64,000 nucleotides of DNA from NCBI RefSeq assembly GCF_003260975.1, contig NZ_CP030041.1:3909501-3973500 (forward strand), read 5' to 3'. Position numbers and translations under genes: made by a program. This DNA is from Echinicola strongylocentroti. GTDB lineage: Bacteria; Bacteroidota; Bacteroidia; Cytophagales; Cyclobacteriaceae. Below, in pieces: positions 5,648 through 14,602 of this stretch (positions are counted from its first letter, which is position 1; each line of letters begins with the position of its first letter). The notes under the pieces are model-generated. The model saw only the letters and a program-made list of their open reading frames with translations, searched no databases and had not been told where the DNA came from.

Positions 5648-7810
5648 TTATATGCCCGGAACGAATACGGGCGTGTAATTTTGATAATGGTCTAATGAAT
5701 ACTCAGGTTGTGGTACTCCTTCAGGTAGGTCTTTTTTGGAAAACTGCTGGAAATAGAGTAGGCAGGCATCTCTCCACCATTTCGCTTCGTTGTGCTGTAT
5801 TTGGAGAAAAGCAAGTACTTGGTCATATCGCTGGTCGTCCACATGGTTTTGGATGGATTTCCAGTCGTCGAGCATATCTTGGGTCTGGTCGACCCCTTTT
5901 TGGTAATGAAGGGCGATCTCATTCCATAGTGTATTGCCTGATTTCATCGTATAATCCCATGGAAGGTGGTGAAACCATAAAAGGTATTTTTCGGGGCAAG
6001 TGCTCAGGTCACTGTACTGCTGCTGGATTTCAGGGGCGTATTGTGACAGGGCATTGCTGCCAGATGCTGTACGGTCAAAGCCAATGCCGTCAGGCCCGGC
6101 CTGGTGGTAATAGGTAGAAGTCCAGTCATCTCGGTGTTTGTCAGTGACCCAAGGGCCGGGGCCGTAATGGTGGCTCCATCCCATGATGTGGTGGAGCCCA
6201 AGTGGGGTCATGTAATTGACCACGGCTTCGTGGGATTGAAGCATAATGCGTTTCACTTTGGTGGCCAATTCTTCATCATTGCCAAAGGTCATCCTTGACC
6301 ATTCTTGTGCAATGTCGGCGGCGCTTTCAGCTGGGTTCCACGCTAATTTCCCAAAGGCGTACCAGTTGGCCTGCCCAAACTGGTGCCCCGTCCAGTTACG
6401 GTCTGTGCCGATATTGGATACACCGGCCATTCCGGTGAGCGCGTGGTCGTCAAGGCTGCCGTCAACTACCTTTGCTACGGTGGATCCTGGTCCTTCCGCA
6501 TACGTGTCGGTGTCCAGGACCTCTTCGAATAGCGAGCCAAGGAATACCAAATGCGTGCCTTGTCCGAGGTATTCTTGGGTGATCTGGAATTCCATCATCA
6601 GAGGCGTCTTGGGCATGGCGCCAAAGAGTGGGTGAAAGGGTTCGCGAGGCTGGAAATCGATGGCACCATTTTTTACCTGTACCAGGACGTTGTCCTCGAA
6701 TTTGCCGTCAAGGGGTTTGAATTCATTGTAAGCTTGCTTGGCGCGGTCGTCTGGGGTTTCGTTGCTGTACACAAAGGCCCTCCACATCACTATTCCTTGG
6801 TGGGCTTGAAGTGCTTTGGCCAGCATGTTGGCTCCCTCGGCCTGGGTTCGGTTGTAGTTTTGCGGGCCGGGTTGTCCTTCTGAATCTGCTTTGACGAGGA
6901 ACCCGCCAAAATCAGGAATGTATTGGTAGATTTCATTGACCTTTTCGTCCCACCATTGCTGGACGTCGGGATTAACGGGATCAGCTGTGTCCAATCCTCC
7001 GATTTCTATGGGTGCGCTAAACCGAGCGGTGAGGTACACCTTGATGCCATATGGTCGGAAAGTGTCTGCCAGGGCAGCGACTTTTTTAAGGAAATATGGC
7101 GTGAGTACCTGGGCATTGGCGTTTACGTTGGTCAGGACCGTGCCGTTGATGCCGATGGATGCATTGGCGCGGGCATAGTCAATGTACTGTGGCTTGATGT
7201 AATCGGGAAGCCTATGCCAGTCCCAAATCGAGGAGCCAGCATATCCACGCTCCACGGTTCTGTCGGGATTGTCCCAGTGGTTAAGCACCCTGATCTTCGT
7301 TTTCGGTATGGAAGTGATGTCCAGTGAGCTGATGTCTTGATGTGTTTGTAGGAGCTTTAGAAAGTCAAATGTTCCGTAGAGCAAGGCCTGATCGGTATTT
7401 CCGGCGATCCATAGGGTGTTTTTACCATTGTGCTGTATGCGTCGGATGATAAATCCTTCGGTGCCAAGGTTGTTCCATGTTTCATCGTCCACTGTTGCGC
7501 TGAGTTCTGGGAGCTGTTTGCGTGTGCCGATAATGAGGGTGGTTGCTGGGTTTGGAGCGTTGGAGAATTCCGGGGTGGTGTCTAGCATTTTTCCAAGCGC
7601 ACGTTGGAGCTCTTCTTGGATGATGTTGGAGGTGGCACTTCGTCCGGGAAGGGTGATGTGTTGTGCCTGTTCTCGGTAACTGGACAGGTATGGGGAGTTT
7701 TGCACAGGGCGATACTGCAGCCATAGGTTGTAGCCGTCATTAGCGAGACAAGTGTGGTGAGCAATGCACAGCAGTGCCAAAACAAAAAGTAGGGAAAGCG
7801 ACCTTTTCAT
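5648..7810 (-). CDS. aguA: GH67 alpha-glucuronidase, exported
   Basis: 720 residues, the usual full length of GH67. Signal peptide about 1-23. The family releases 4-O-methyl-D-glucuronate from the non-reducing end of xylo-oligosaccharides. Catalytic positions of the Cellvibrio enzyme appear conserved: the acid Glu311 in KADSEGQPGP, and the bases Asp385 in GAIDFQPREPF and Glu413 in ITQEYLGQ, the latter with the expected 28-residue spacing. Probably periplasmic. Co-oriented with the upstream LacI gene (35-base gap) and the downstream SDR (10-base gap), so likely one transcript controlled by the LacI operators at 8981-9120. Confidence 0.95.
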   Translation of the reverse strand: MKRSLSLLFVLALLCIAHHTCLANDGYNLWLQYRPVQNSPYLSSYREQAQHITLPGRSATSNIIQEELQRALGKMLDTTPEFSNAPNPATTLIIGTRKQLPELSATVDDETWNNLGTEGFIIRRIQHNGKNTLWIAGNTDQALLYGTFDFLKLLQTHQDISSLDITSIPKTKIRVLNHWDNPDRTVERGYAGSSIWDWHRLPDYIKPQYIDYARANASIGINGTVLTNVNANAQVLTPYFLKKVAALADTFRPYGIKVYLTARFSAPIEIGGLDTADPVNPDVQQWWDEKVNEIYQYIPDFGGFLVKADSEGQPGPQNYNRTQAEGANMLAKALQAHQGIVMWRAFVYSNETPDDRAKQAYNEFKPLDGKFEDNVLVQVKNGAIDFQPREPFHPLFGAMPKTPLMMEFQITQEYLGQGTHLVFLGSLFEEVLDTDTYAEGPGSTVAKVVDGSLDDHALTGMAGVSNIGTDRNWTGHQFGQANWYAFGKLAWNPAESAADIAQEWSRMTFGNDEELATKVKRIMLQSHEAVVNYMTPLGLHHIMGWSHHYGPGPWVTDKHRDDWTSTYYHQAGPDGIGFDRTASGSNALSQYAPEIQQQYSDLSTCPEKYLLWFHHLPWDYTMKSGNTLWNEIALHYQKGVDQTQDMLDDWKSIQNHVDDQRYDQVLAFLQIQHNEAKWWRDACLLYFQQFSKKDLPEGVPQPEYSLDHYQNYTPVFVPGI

Positions 7811-7845
7811 ATTTTCTGGGTTTTATTGTTTTCGGGTTTTATTGA

Positions 7846-8883
7846 TCAAGCTTCGCTTTTCTTTTTTAGCGAAGAATCCCTAATGATCAATTCAGATCTT
7901 AGGGTTATCGTATTCGTGTTTTGCAAAACACCTTCAGTGCTGTCACTGAGGTGATTGATCAGGTTTTTCATGGCCACTTCGCCCATTTCATATCCGGGGT
8001 AGTGGGTGGTGGTGAGGTTGGGTTCTATGAGTCTGGAAATAACGTCGTTATTGAATCCTACCACGGCAATGTCTCCGGGGATAGCGATGCCCGCTTGTTT
8101 GAGTGATCGAATGCAGCTGGCAGCGCAGGCGTCGTTGGACACAAAGAGTCCGTCGGGCATCGGTTTCATGGCCATTATTTTCTTGGCAATGTCTTCTCCT
8201 GCTTCCTCGTTCAGGTCGGAATGGATGACATTATCTTGTGAAAAGGCGATGTCATGATCCATTAGGGCGTACTTGTATCCTTTGAGTCTTTCTGCATAGA
8301 CGTTGATGTTGAGATTGCCCAAGACATGTACGATGTGCTTGCAGCCTTGCTGGATAAGGTGTTTGGTGGCGTTATAGCCCGCTTGTCTGTTGTCTATGAT
8401 TACGCCCGTACAGCCAGTTTGTGATGCTACCCTGTCAAAGAACAGGACAGGTATTCCTTTGTCCATAAAGGCCTGAAAGTGTTCGGTTTTTTCCGTGTTG
8501 CCTGCCAAGGAAACCAGTAAGCCATCCACGCGGCTGTTGAACATGGACCTGGCGTTAGCTTTTTCCTTTTCGTAGGATTCGAGGGATTGGCTGATGATCA
8601 GATTGAAGCCGGCTTCATTGGCTACCTTCTCCATGCCTGCCAGTACGGACGACTGGAAGGAGCTATTGAGCCGTGGGACGATGATGCCAATGTTATTGGT
8701 GCTTTTCCTCCTCAGGTTGGAAGCGAAGACATTGGAGCGATAGCCCATTTGGTCTGCGGCCTCGAAGATGCGTTGTTTGGTTTTGGTATTGACGGCCGGG
8801 TGATCGTTCAGCGCCCTGCTGACCGTGGTGGGGGATACCCCAAGGTCTTTGGCGATGTCGTATATGGTGATTTCCTTGTTCAT
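7846..8883 (-). CDS. LacI family transcriptional regulator of xylan/glucuronate use
   Basis: 345 residues. The N-terminal helix-turn-helix (ITIYDIAKDLGVSPTTVSRALN, about 4-26) and hinge are followed by a periplasmic-binding-protein-like sensor domain (about 60-335). Divergent from SusC and co-oriented with GH67 and SDR, it is likely autoregulated and controls both directions. The 16-bp palindrome at 9105-9120 and a half-matching site at 8981-8996 lie in the divergent region, and an exact copy lies before the GH43 gene at 39028. The effector is unknown; a uronate or xylo-oligosaccharide is plausible. Confidence 0.9.
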   Translation of the reverse strand: MNKEITIYDIAKDLGVSPTTVSRALNDHPAVNTKTKQRIFEAADQMGYRSNVFASNLRRKSTNNIGIIVPRLNSSFQSSVLAGMEKVANEAGFNLIISQSLESYEKEKANARSMFNSRVDGLLVSLAGNTEKTEHFQAFMDKGIPVLFFDRVASQTGCTGVIIDNRQAGYNATKHLIQQGCKHIVHVLGNLNINVYAERLKGYKYALMDHDIAFSQDNVIHSDLNEEAGEDIAKKIMAMKPMPDGLFVSNDACAASCIRSLKQAGIAIPGDIAVVGFNNDVISRLIEPNLTTTHYPGYEMGEVAMKNLINHLSDSTEGVLQNTNTITLRSELIIRDSSLKKKSEA

Positions 8884-8980
8884 GATGGTTAAAGTACTTT
8901 GCTAAATTGAGTAGGTAATAGCTTGGGATCGGTTGCCGGTATGGGCTGTATGAAATGGCCAAAGTAATCATTGTTTTTCA

Positions 8981-8996
8981 TTCCGATCGGTTTCAT
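8981..8996. promoter_or_regulatory. Possible secondary LacI operator
   Basis: TTCCGATCGGTTTCAT matches the complement of the main operator at 11 of 16 positions, with the whole right half (ATCGGTTTCAT) identical. It lies about 100 bases upstream of the lacI start, placing it to control the minus-strand unit. Confidence 0.45.
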
Positions 8997-9104
8997 ATTG
9001 GAATTTTCTGGTTAAATATGGCGTGATTTTTAAGGTCTGAAATATCCTTAAATGTCAAATCTAACACTTTTTATTATGGCGAATATACAGGATCTCGGCA
9101 ATAT

Positions 9105-9120
9105 ATGAAACCGATTTCAT
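9105..9120. promoter_or_regulatory. LacI-type operator upstream of SusC
   Basis: ATGAAACCGATTTCAT is a near-perfect palindrome (ATGAAA...TTTCAT) with the CG-centred core typical of LacI-family sites. It lies between the divergent lacI and susC genes, 387 bases before susC. The same 16 bases occur as the reverse complement at 39028-39043. The remaining intergenic DNA (9121-9507) is AT-rich; I found no exact TAnnTTTG box, only near matches such as TGATTTTG at 9468. Confidence 0.65.
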
Positions 9121-9507
9121 ATTTTAAGTAGTTATAAAATGTCTTTTTTATGATTGGAAATACTGGGGAGAGGTGGTTGTAACGTGTTTGTATTGTTGTT
9201 TTTAGGCTAAGTAGCGCATAGGAAGAATGTTTTTAATGATGCTGCAAATTAGTTAGGAGTTCTTAGCATCGTTAATATCATCGTTGTTGGTTAATTAATC
9301 GATTTAGTTGGTTTTATATCCGTTTTATGAATGGTGTTTTATGAATTTCTTCTAAATTTAGGTATGAAAAAATTTCTGCAATCGGTTGTAATTTATGTTT
9401 TTTTTTGTGAGGTTTATCCTGCCAATGCTTCCAGAATACCGCTTGTGTGGGTGGCTGATAGGCTTGGTGATTTTGTACAGTTAGTTTAACCCAAAAAACC
9501 AAACAAT

Positions 9508-12500
9508 ATGGATTCTACCTTTACCAAGAGTGTCCGGTCAAAGAGTGACCGACGATCTTGCAGGGACCTCGTGAAATGGTTGTTGATGCTGGTATTTATG
9601 CTAGTGGCCCATCTTTCAACGGCTCAAAATGTAACAGTATCAGGAGTGGTGCTGGATGAAAACGGAATGGGACTGCCGGGTGCAGCAGTGCAGGAGAAAG
9701 GAACAGCCAATGGCGTAGTGACTAATTTGGATGGAGATTATAGTATATCTGTTCAGGAGGGAGCGACATTGGTTTTTTCATTTTTGGGCTATACACCTCA
9801 GGAGATAAAAGTAGGCAACCAGACATCCATTGATGTGGATATGCAGCCAGACATGAGTTCCTTGGAGGAGGTCGTCGTAGTCGGCTATGGTACTTTACGC
9901 CAAGAAGCTGTTACGGGATCCGTAGCATCGATAGGGGGTGATGAGATGAGAGAAGTGGCCTCAGCAAATGTCACCCAGGCCTTGCAGGGGCGTCTTCCTG
10001 GAGTTGATATTTCACAGACTTCTACCCAGCCCGGTGCTACTATGCAGATCCGTATTCGGGGTGACCGGTCACTATCTGCGAGCAATGACCCACTGATTGT
10101 GCTTAACGGGATTCCTTTTGCGGGATCTATAGGTGATATCAGCCCCGAAGATATTGAAAGCATAGATGTGCTGAAGGACGCCTCGGCCACGGCGATATAT
10201 GGTTCCCGTGGTGCCAATGGCGTGATTTTGATCACCACCAAAAAAGGTGCCAAGGGGCAAGAGGCCAAAGTGAGCTATAATGGTTTTTATGGCCCTAAGA
10301 CTGTTTTTGCCAACTACCCAATGATGAATGGTCCGGAATTTATTGCCATGCGGGAGGCTGCAGGCTTATATACCAATGGCGCTGACGAATCCAATGATGT
10401 CAATACCGATTGGCAAGACCTGTTTTATCGGACCGGCGTGATGACCAGTCATGACATCAATGTGACTGGTGGTGGAGAGAAAAGTACCTATAGCTTTGGA
10501 GTGGGGTACTACCATGACGAAGGAGTGGTGCCGACCCAAGGGTACGATCGATTCTCCTTAAGGGCATCTGTGGACCAAGAGATCGGTCAGCATTTCAGGA
10601 TTGGTTTTAATTCCAACAGTAACTATAACGAACGACAAGGGTCCCAAGTGGGATTATACAATACCCTGAGCATGTCACCGATTGCGTCACCTTATGAGGA
10701 TGATGGCACGCCCAGAAGAACCATCAACATGCCTTTGGATGAGACTTGGGTGACGACTAGGGAGGTGATTAATAATGTACAGGATCAATGGCTGAATGAG
10801 ACCAGGTCTTATGCCACTTATAATGCCTTGTACGGAGAACTTAAAATCCCAGGAGTGGAAGGATTGAAGTACAGGGTAAACTTGGGGCTGGACTATCGCC
10901 AGAGCAACCAAGGGGAATACACCGGTAAAGGGATCAACAGCGCAAACCCTGAGACACCATCTACAGCAGCTGTTGGCAATTCCCATACGTATCACTGGAT
11001 TGTCGAAAACCTTTTGACCTATGACAAGACGATTGCAGATAAGCACATCATCAATGTGACGGCTCTATATTCCTCCGAGCAGAATAAATTCAATCGTTCA
11101 AGGATGTGGGCAAGGGATATACCTGCAGATCAGTTTCAGTTCTATAACCTTGGCTACGCCAATGGGGAGATACAGATCAATCCTGATGATCAACAATACG
11201 AGGTTTGGGGGTTGAAATCTGTTATGGGAAGGGTCATGTACTCTTACGATGACCGGTATATGATTTCGGCCACCCTAAGGTCAGATGGCTCCTCTAGGCT
11301 GGCTCCAGGGCATAAGTGGCATACTTATCCAGCCGTTTCTGCAGGGTGGAATATAGGAGATGAGGCTTTTATGGACAATGTTTCTTTTGTCAATATGCTG
11401 AAGCTAAGAGCTGGCTATGGGCAGACTTCCAATCAGGCCATTGCTCCTTATGCGACGCTGGGGGGATTGGGAACCCGTCCTTACAATTTTGGGGATGATA
11501 CCTATGCTACAGGCTACTATGTAAACGCCCTTCCCAACCCAAACCTGGGCTGGGAGTATTCTGAAACATTAAACTTCGGCCTTGACTTCCGTTTGTTTGA
11601 CCACCGACTGTCCGGTGCCGTCGAATATTATGTGACCAACACAAAAGACATTCTTTTGGGGGTCAATCTGCCAGGGACCTCGGGCGTGAGCAGTTATACG
11701 GCGAATATTGGAGAAACCCAGAACAAGGGGATTGAAATATCATTAAATGGTACCATTATCCAAAACAATGATTGGACCTGGGAGGCCGGGGTTAACCTAT
11801 ATGCTAACCGTAATAAGCTCGTGTCACTGGCTTCCGAACAACAAAGAGATGAAGGAAACTGGTGGTTTGTAGGCCATCCGATCAATGTAATATACGACTA
11901 CGAATACCAAGGACTATGGCAAGAAGGCGACCCTTATCTGGACGTGCTGGAGCCAGGGGGCAATGTCGGGATGATTAAGGTGAAATATACCGGTGAATAC
12001 GAAGAAGACGGTACACCTTCGCGGGCAATAGGTCCCGATGATCGCCAGATACTGGATCTTCAACCCAATTTTATGGGAGGCTTTAATACCCGTGTGGCGT
12101 ACAAGAATTTTGACCTTAGCATTGTGGGGGCTTTTAAAAGCGGTGGCATATTGATCAGTACACTCCATTCTTCAACGGGCTACCTTAATATGCTCAGCGG
12201 ACGAAGGAATAATGTTAAAGTGGACTATTGGACACCTGAAAATACAGGAGCAAGATACCCCGCTCCAGGGGGATTGGCCAGTGGAGATAATCCAAAATAT
12301 GGGAATACATTGGGGTACTTCGACGCTTCTTTCCTGAAAATCCGAACCATGACGCTTGGGTATAATTTTGACCAAGGCAGTAACTGGATGAACAAGGCGG
12401 GTATCAGCAGGTTGAGAGTTTATGGTGCCGTGCAGAACCCATTTGTCTTGTTCTCACCTTTCCATAAGGAGTCAGGAATGGACCCTGAAACCAATTCCTA

Positions 12501-12612
12501 CGGTGACGAAAATGCCGCAATAACCGACAATTACCCCAATCGGTTGTTGACCATTGGTACTAACTCACCGGCAACGCGCAATTTTATAGTAGGTATTAAC
12601 TTGACATTCTAA
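9508..12612 (+). CDS. SusC/RagA family TonB-dependent outer-membrane transporter
   Basis: 1034 residues. An N-terminal signal region (about 20-40, ending STAQN) is followed by a carboxypeptidase-D-like regulatory domain (about 43-115; VSGVVLDENGMGLPGA), the TonB box/plug (SLEEVVVVGYG at about 121, plug to about 250) and a 22-strand barrel ending in RNFIVGINLTF, the usual terminal aromatic beta signature. The start gives the long N-terminal segment typical of SusC proteins. Seven bases before its SusD partner. In this locus it should import (glucurono)xylo-oligosaccharides. Transcription is probably controlled from the LacI operator region upstream. Confidence 0.95.
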   Translation: MDSTFTKSVRSKSDRRSCRDLVKWLLMLVFMLVAHLSTAQNVTVSGVVLDENGMGLPGAAVQEKGTANGVVTNLDGDYSISVQEGATLVFSFLGYTPQEIKVGNQTSIDVDMQPDMSSLEEVVVVGYGTLRQEAVTGSVASIGGDEMREVASANVTQALQGRLPGVDISQTSTQPGATMQIRIRGDRSLSASNDPLIVLNGIPFAGSIGDISPEDIESIDVLKDASATAIYGSRGANGVILITTKKGAKGQEAKVSYNGFYGPKTVFANYPMMNGPEFIAMREAAGLYTNGADESNDVNTDWQDLFYRTGVMTSHDINVTGGGEKSTYSFGVGYYHDEGVVPTQGYDRFSLRASVDQEIGQHFRIGFNSNSNYNERQGSQVGLYNTLSMSPIASPYEDDGTPRRTINMPLDETWVTTREVINNVQDQWLNETRSYATYNALYGELKIPGVEGLKYRVNLGLDYRQSNQGEYTGKGINSANPETPSTAAVGNSHTYHWIVENLLTYDKTIADKHIINVTALYSSEQNKFNRSRMWARDIPADQFQFYNLGYANGEIQINPDDQQYEVWGLKSVMGRVMYSYDDRYMISATLRSDGSSRLAPGHKWHTYPAVSAGWNIGDEAFMDNVSFVNMLKLRAGYGQTSNQAIAPYATLGGLGTRPYNFGDDTYATGYYVNALPNPNLGWEYSETLNFGLDFRLFDHRLSGAVEYYVTNTKDILLGVNLPGTSGVSSYTANIGETQNKGIEISLNGTIIQNNDWTWEAGVNLYANRNKLVSLASEQQRDEGNWWFVGHPINVIYDYEYQGLWQEGDPYLDVLEPGGNVGMIKVKYTGEYEEDGTPSRAIGPDDRQILDLQPNFMGGFNTRVAYKNFDLSIVGAFKSGGILISTLHSSTGYLNMLSGRRNNVKVDYWTPENTGARYPAPGGLASGDNPKYGNTLGYFDASFLKIRTMTLGYNFDQGSNWMNKAGISRLRVYGAVQNPFVLFSPFHKESGMDPETNSYGDENAAITDNYPNRLLTIGTNSPATRNFIVGINLTF

Positions 12613-12619
12613 AATAACC

Positions 12620-14563
12620 ATGAAAACAATACATAAATATATAAAAACATGGATGAGAGTGGCCTCGATAACGGTCCTGCTTTCCTCCTGTACAGATCTG
12701 CTGGACGAACAGCCTCGCAGTAGTTTCGAACCAGGTTTCTTTGAGACAGAAGAAGGTGTATTGGGAGGGTTGACCTCGATGTACGCCCACTTACGCTATA
12801 TATATGGACAAGCTTATTACTATAACACCTGCCAGACCGGGACGGACGAAGTGACCTATGCCCAGAGTGCTGACCAAAACTTTCTGGTCATGGACCTTAG
12901 TGGACAAGGTGTTATCGATGCCTCCAGCAGCCGCACAGATGCATTATGGGGGGCAGCTTTTTCCAATATCAACACGGCCAATGGCGTGATCCAATTTGCC
13001 GAAGAGGCAGGTATTTCGGACGAACTTATTGCGGAAGCTCGTTTTTTTAGGGCCTTTGATTATTTCTTGTTGGTACAGACTTTTGGTGGAGTGCCGCTGG
13101 ATTTGGGCGCAGGGGAATTGGTCTTTAATACCAATCCTATCAGGACTTCCGTAAGGAATACCGTACCTGAAGTATATACGAAAAGTATCTTTCCGGACCT
13201 GCTTACGGCCGTAAATGACCTTCCAGCGTCAAGTCGTCTGACAGGGACAGCTACCAAAACACTGGCGCGTCTTTACTTGGCAAAAGCTTACCTCACCTAT
13301 GGATGGTGGTTGGAGAATCCCAATAATATACCGACTTATCCAGAAGCTCAGCGAGTGGACCCGGATGGACATGATGCACAATGGTATTTCCAGCAGGCCT
13401 ATGATATGGCATTGGAAGGCATAGAGGATCCGGGGCCTTTTGGGCTGCAGGAGACCTTTTATGATGTCAACTTGGCTCAAAATGACCGCAATAATGAAAT
13501 ACTGCTGTATGCTGATCATACCGAAACTAGTGAGTTTTACAATGGAGGAAGCTTGACTTATGGAGGCGGTAGTGCTCCCGATAACTTTGCCGGATGGATG
13601 ATGACTTGGAATTACACCGTTATTAGGAGTAGCTCCTCTAATTCGCAGTGGGCAAATGATATCGAGTCGGTTAGAAGGGCTGCTATCCAAGCCACGGGGC
13701 GTCCTTGGACACGGATGTGTCCTACTGTCGGTGCCATTACCAACACCTTTGCGGACAAGTCCAATGACTCCCGCTATGACGGTACTTTCACTTCGGTGTA
13801 CAGGGCCAATATTGACCGGGAGCCTGTCATCAGTGGCCCTGTGTACAATGCCAATTTGATGGAGGTGCAGCCGGGCGATGCGATATTGACTTTTCTTGAT
13901 GAAGAGCCTGCTACTCCAGTGCAGTATCCTACTCCCACAAGCCAAGGAGGCAATATCGGTGCAGGAGTATTGCCGGGAAGGGCTGACTTTGTCATTCCTC
14001 CAAGTGGAGTCAGTAGGATTGTCTATCCGGGCCTTTGGAAGCTGGGGCCGTACCGTACGGATAATGGAAATGGCCTTGGACAGCCCAACGCAGGAAGTAC
14101 CCGTCCGTTTAACATAGCGAAGTTTTCTGAGCTGTACTTTGTGGCGGCTGAGGCAGCGGTAAAAGGAGCCACTGGTTCTCAGACCGCCCGAGAGCTGATC
14201 AATGTCATTAGAGCCAGGGCCGGAAAATGGCGATGGGACAATAATGACAACGAAGAAAAAGTCGAAGACCATAGTGCCGAGATGGTGGCGGCGACTCCTT
14301 CCCAGATTGATGTCAATTATGTGTTGCACGAACGATCCCGTGAATACTTCGGTGAAGGTTATCGCTGGTTTGATCTGGTGAGGACCCAGAAGTGGGATGA
14401 GCTGGCGGGAACATACCGCATAGGGGGAGCCAATTATGGCGACCATACTCCGCAGACGGTGACCCGAACCATAGAACCATATCACTACTTACGCCCAATT
14501 CCCCAAGGCCAAATGGACGCAATGGAAGGGGATAACAGCAGCTATCAAAACCCAGGGTATTGA
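12620..14563 (+). CDS. SusD/RagB family substrate-binding lipoprotein
   Basis: 647 residues. The lipoprotein signal is SITVLLSSC with the lipid-bearing Cys at about 24, followed by the SusD-like N-terminal pattern TDLLDEQPRSSF and helical TPR-like region (FFRAFDYFLLVQTFGGVPL), and the C-terminal signature RSREYFGEGYRWFDLVRTQKW ... YLRPIPQGQM. It is a surface glycan-binding lid for the adjacent SusC. Directly downstream of susC and upstream of GH115, so a classic utilisation-locus order. Confidence 0.95.
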   Translation: MKTIHKYIKTWMRVASITVLLSSCTDLLDEQPRSSFEPGFFETEEGVLGGLTSMYAHLRYIYGQAYYYNTCQTGTDEVTYAQSADQNFLVMDLSGQGVIDASSSRTDALWGAAFSNINTANGVIQFAEEAGISDELIAEARFFRAFDYFLLVQTFGGVPLDLGAGELVFNTNPIRTSVRNTVPEVYTKSIFPDLLTAVNDLPASSRLTGTATKTLARLYLAKAYLTYGWWLENPNNIPTYPEAQRVDPDGHDAQWYFQQAYDMALEGIEDPGPFGLQETFYDVNLAQNDRNNEILLYADHTETSEFYNGGSLTYGGGSAPDNFAGWMMTWNYTVIRSSSSNSQWANDIESVRRAAIQATGRPWTRMCPTVGAITNTFADKSNDSRYDGTFTSVYRANIDREPVISGPVYNANLMEVQPGDAILTFLDEEPATPVQYPTPTSQGGNIGAGVLPGRADFVIPPSGVSRIVYPGLWKLGPYRTDNGNGLGQPNAGSTRPFNIAKFSELYFVAAEAAVKGATGSQTARELINVIRARAGKWRWDNNDNEEKVEDHSAEMVAATPSQIDVNYVLHERSREYFGEGYRWFDLVRTQKWDELAGTYRIGGANYGDHTPQTVTRTIEPYHYLRPIPQGQMDAMEGDNSSYQNPGY

Positions 14564-14602
14564 GTGTTAAGTACAAGCAGGAAAAACTGAAAGTCAAATA
14601 AC

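Noticed and set aside
13229..14485. 418-codon minus-strand frame inside SusD
   Set aside because: Antisense shadow of a clear SusD gene; no domain, rich in Ser/Arg/Ile as expected of a shadow.
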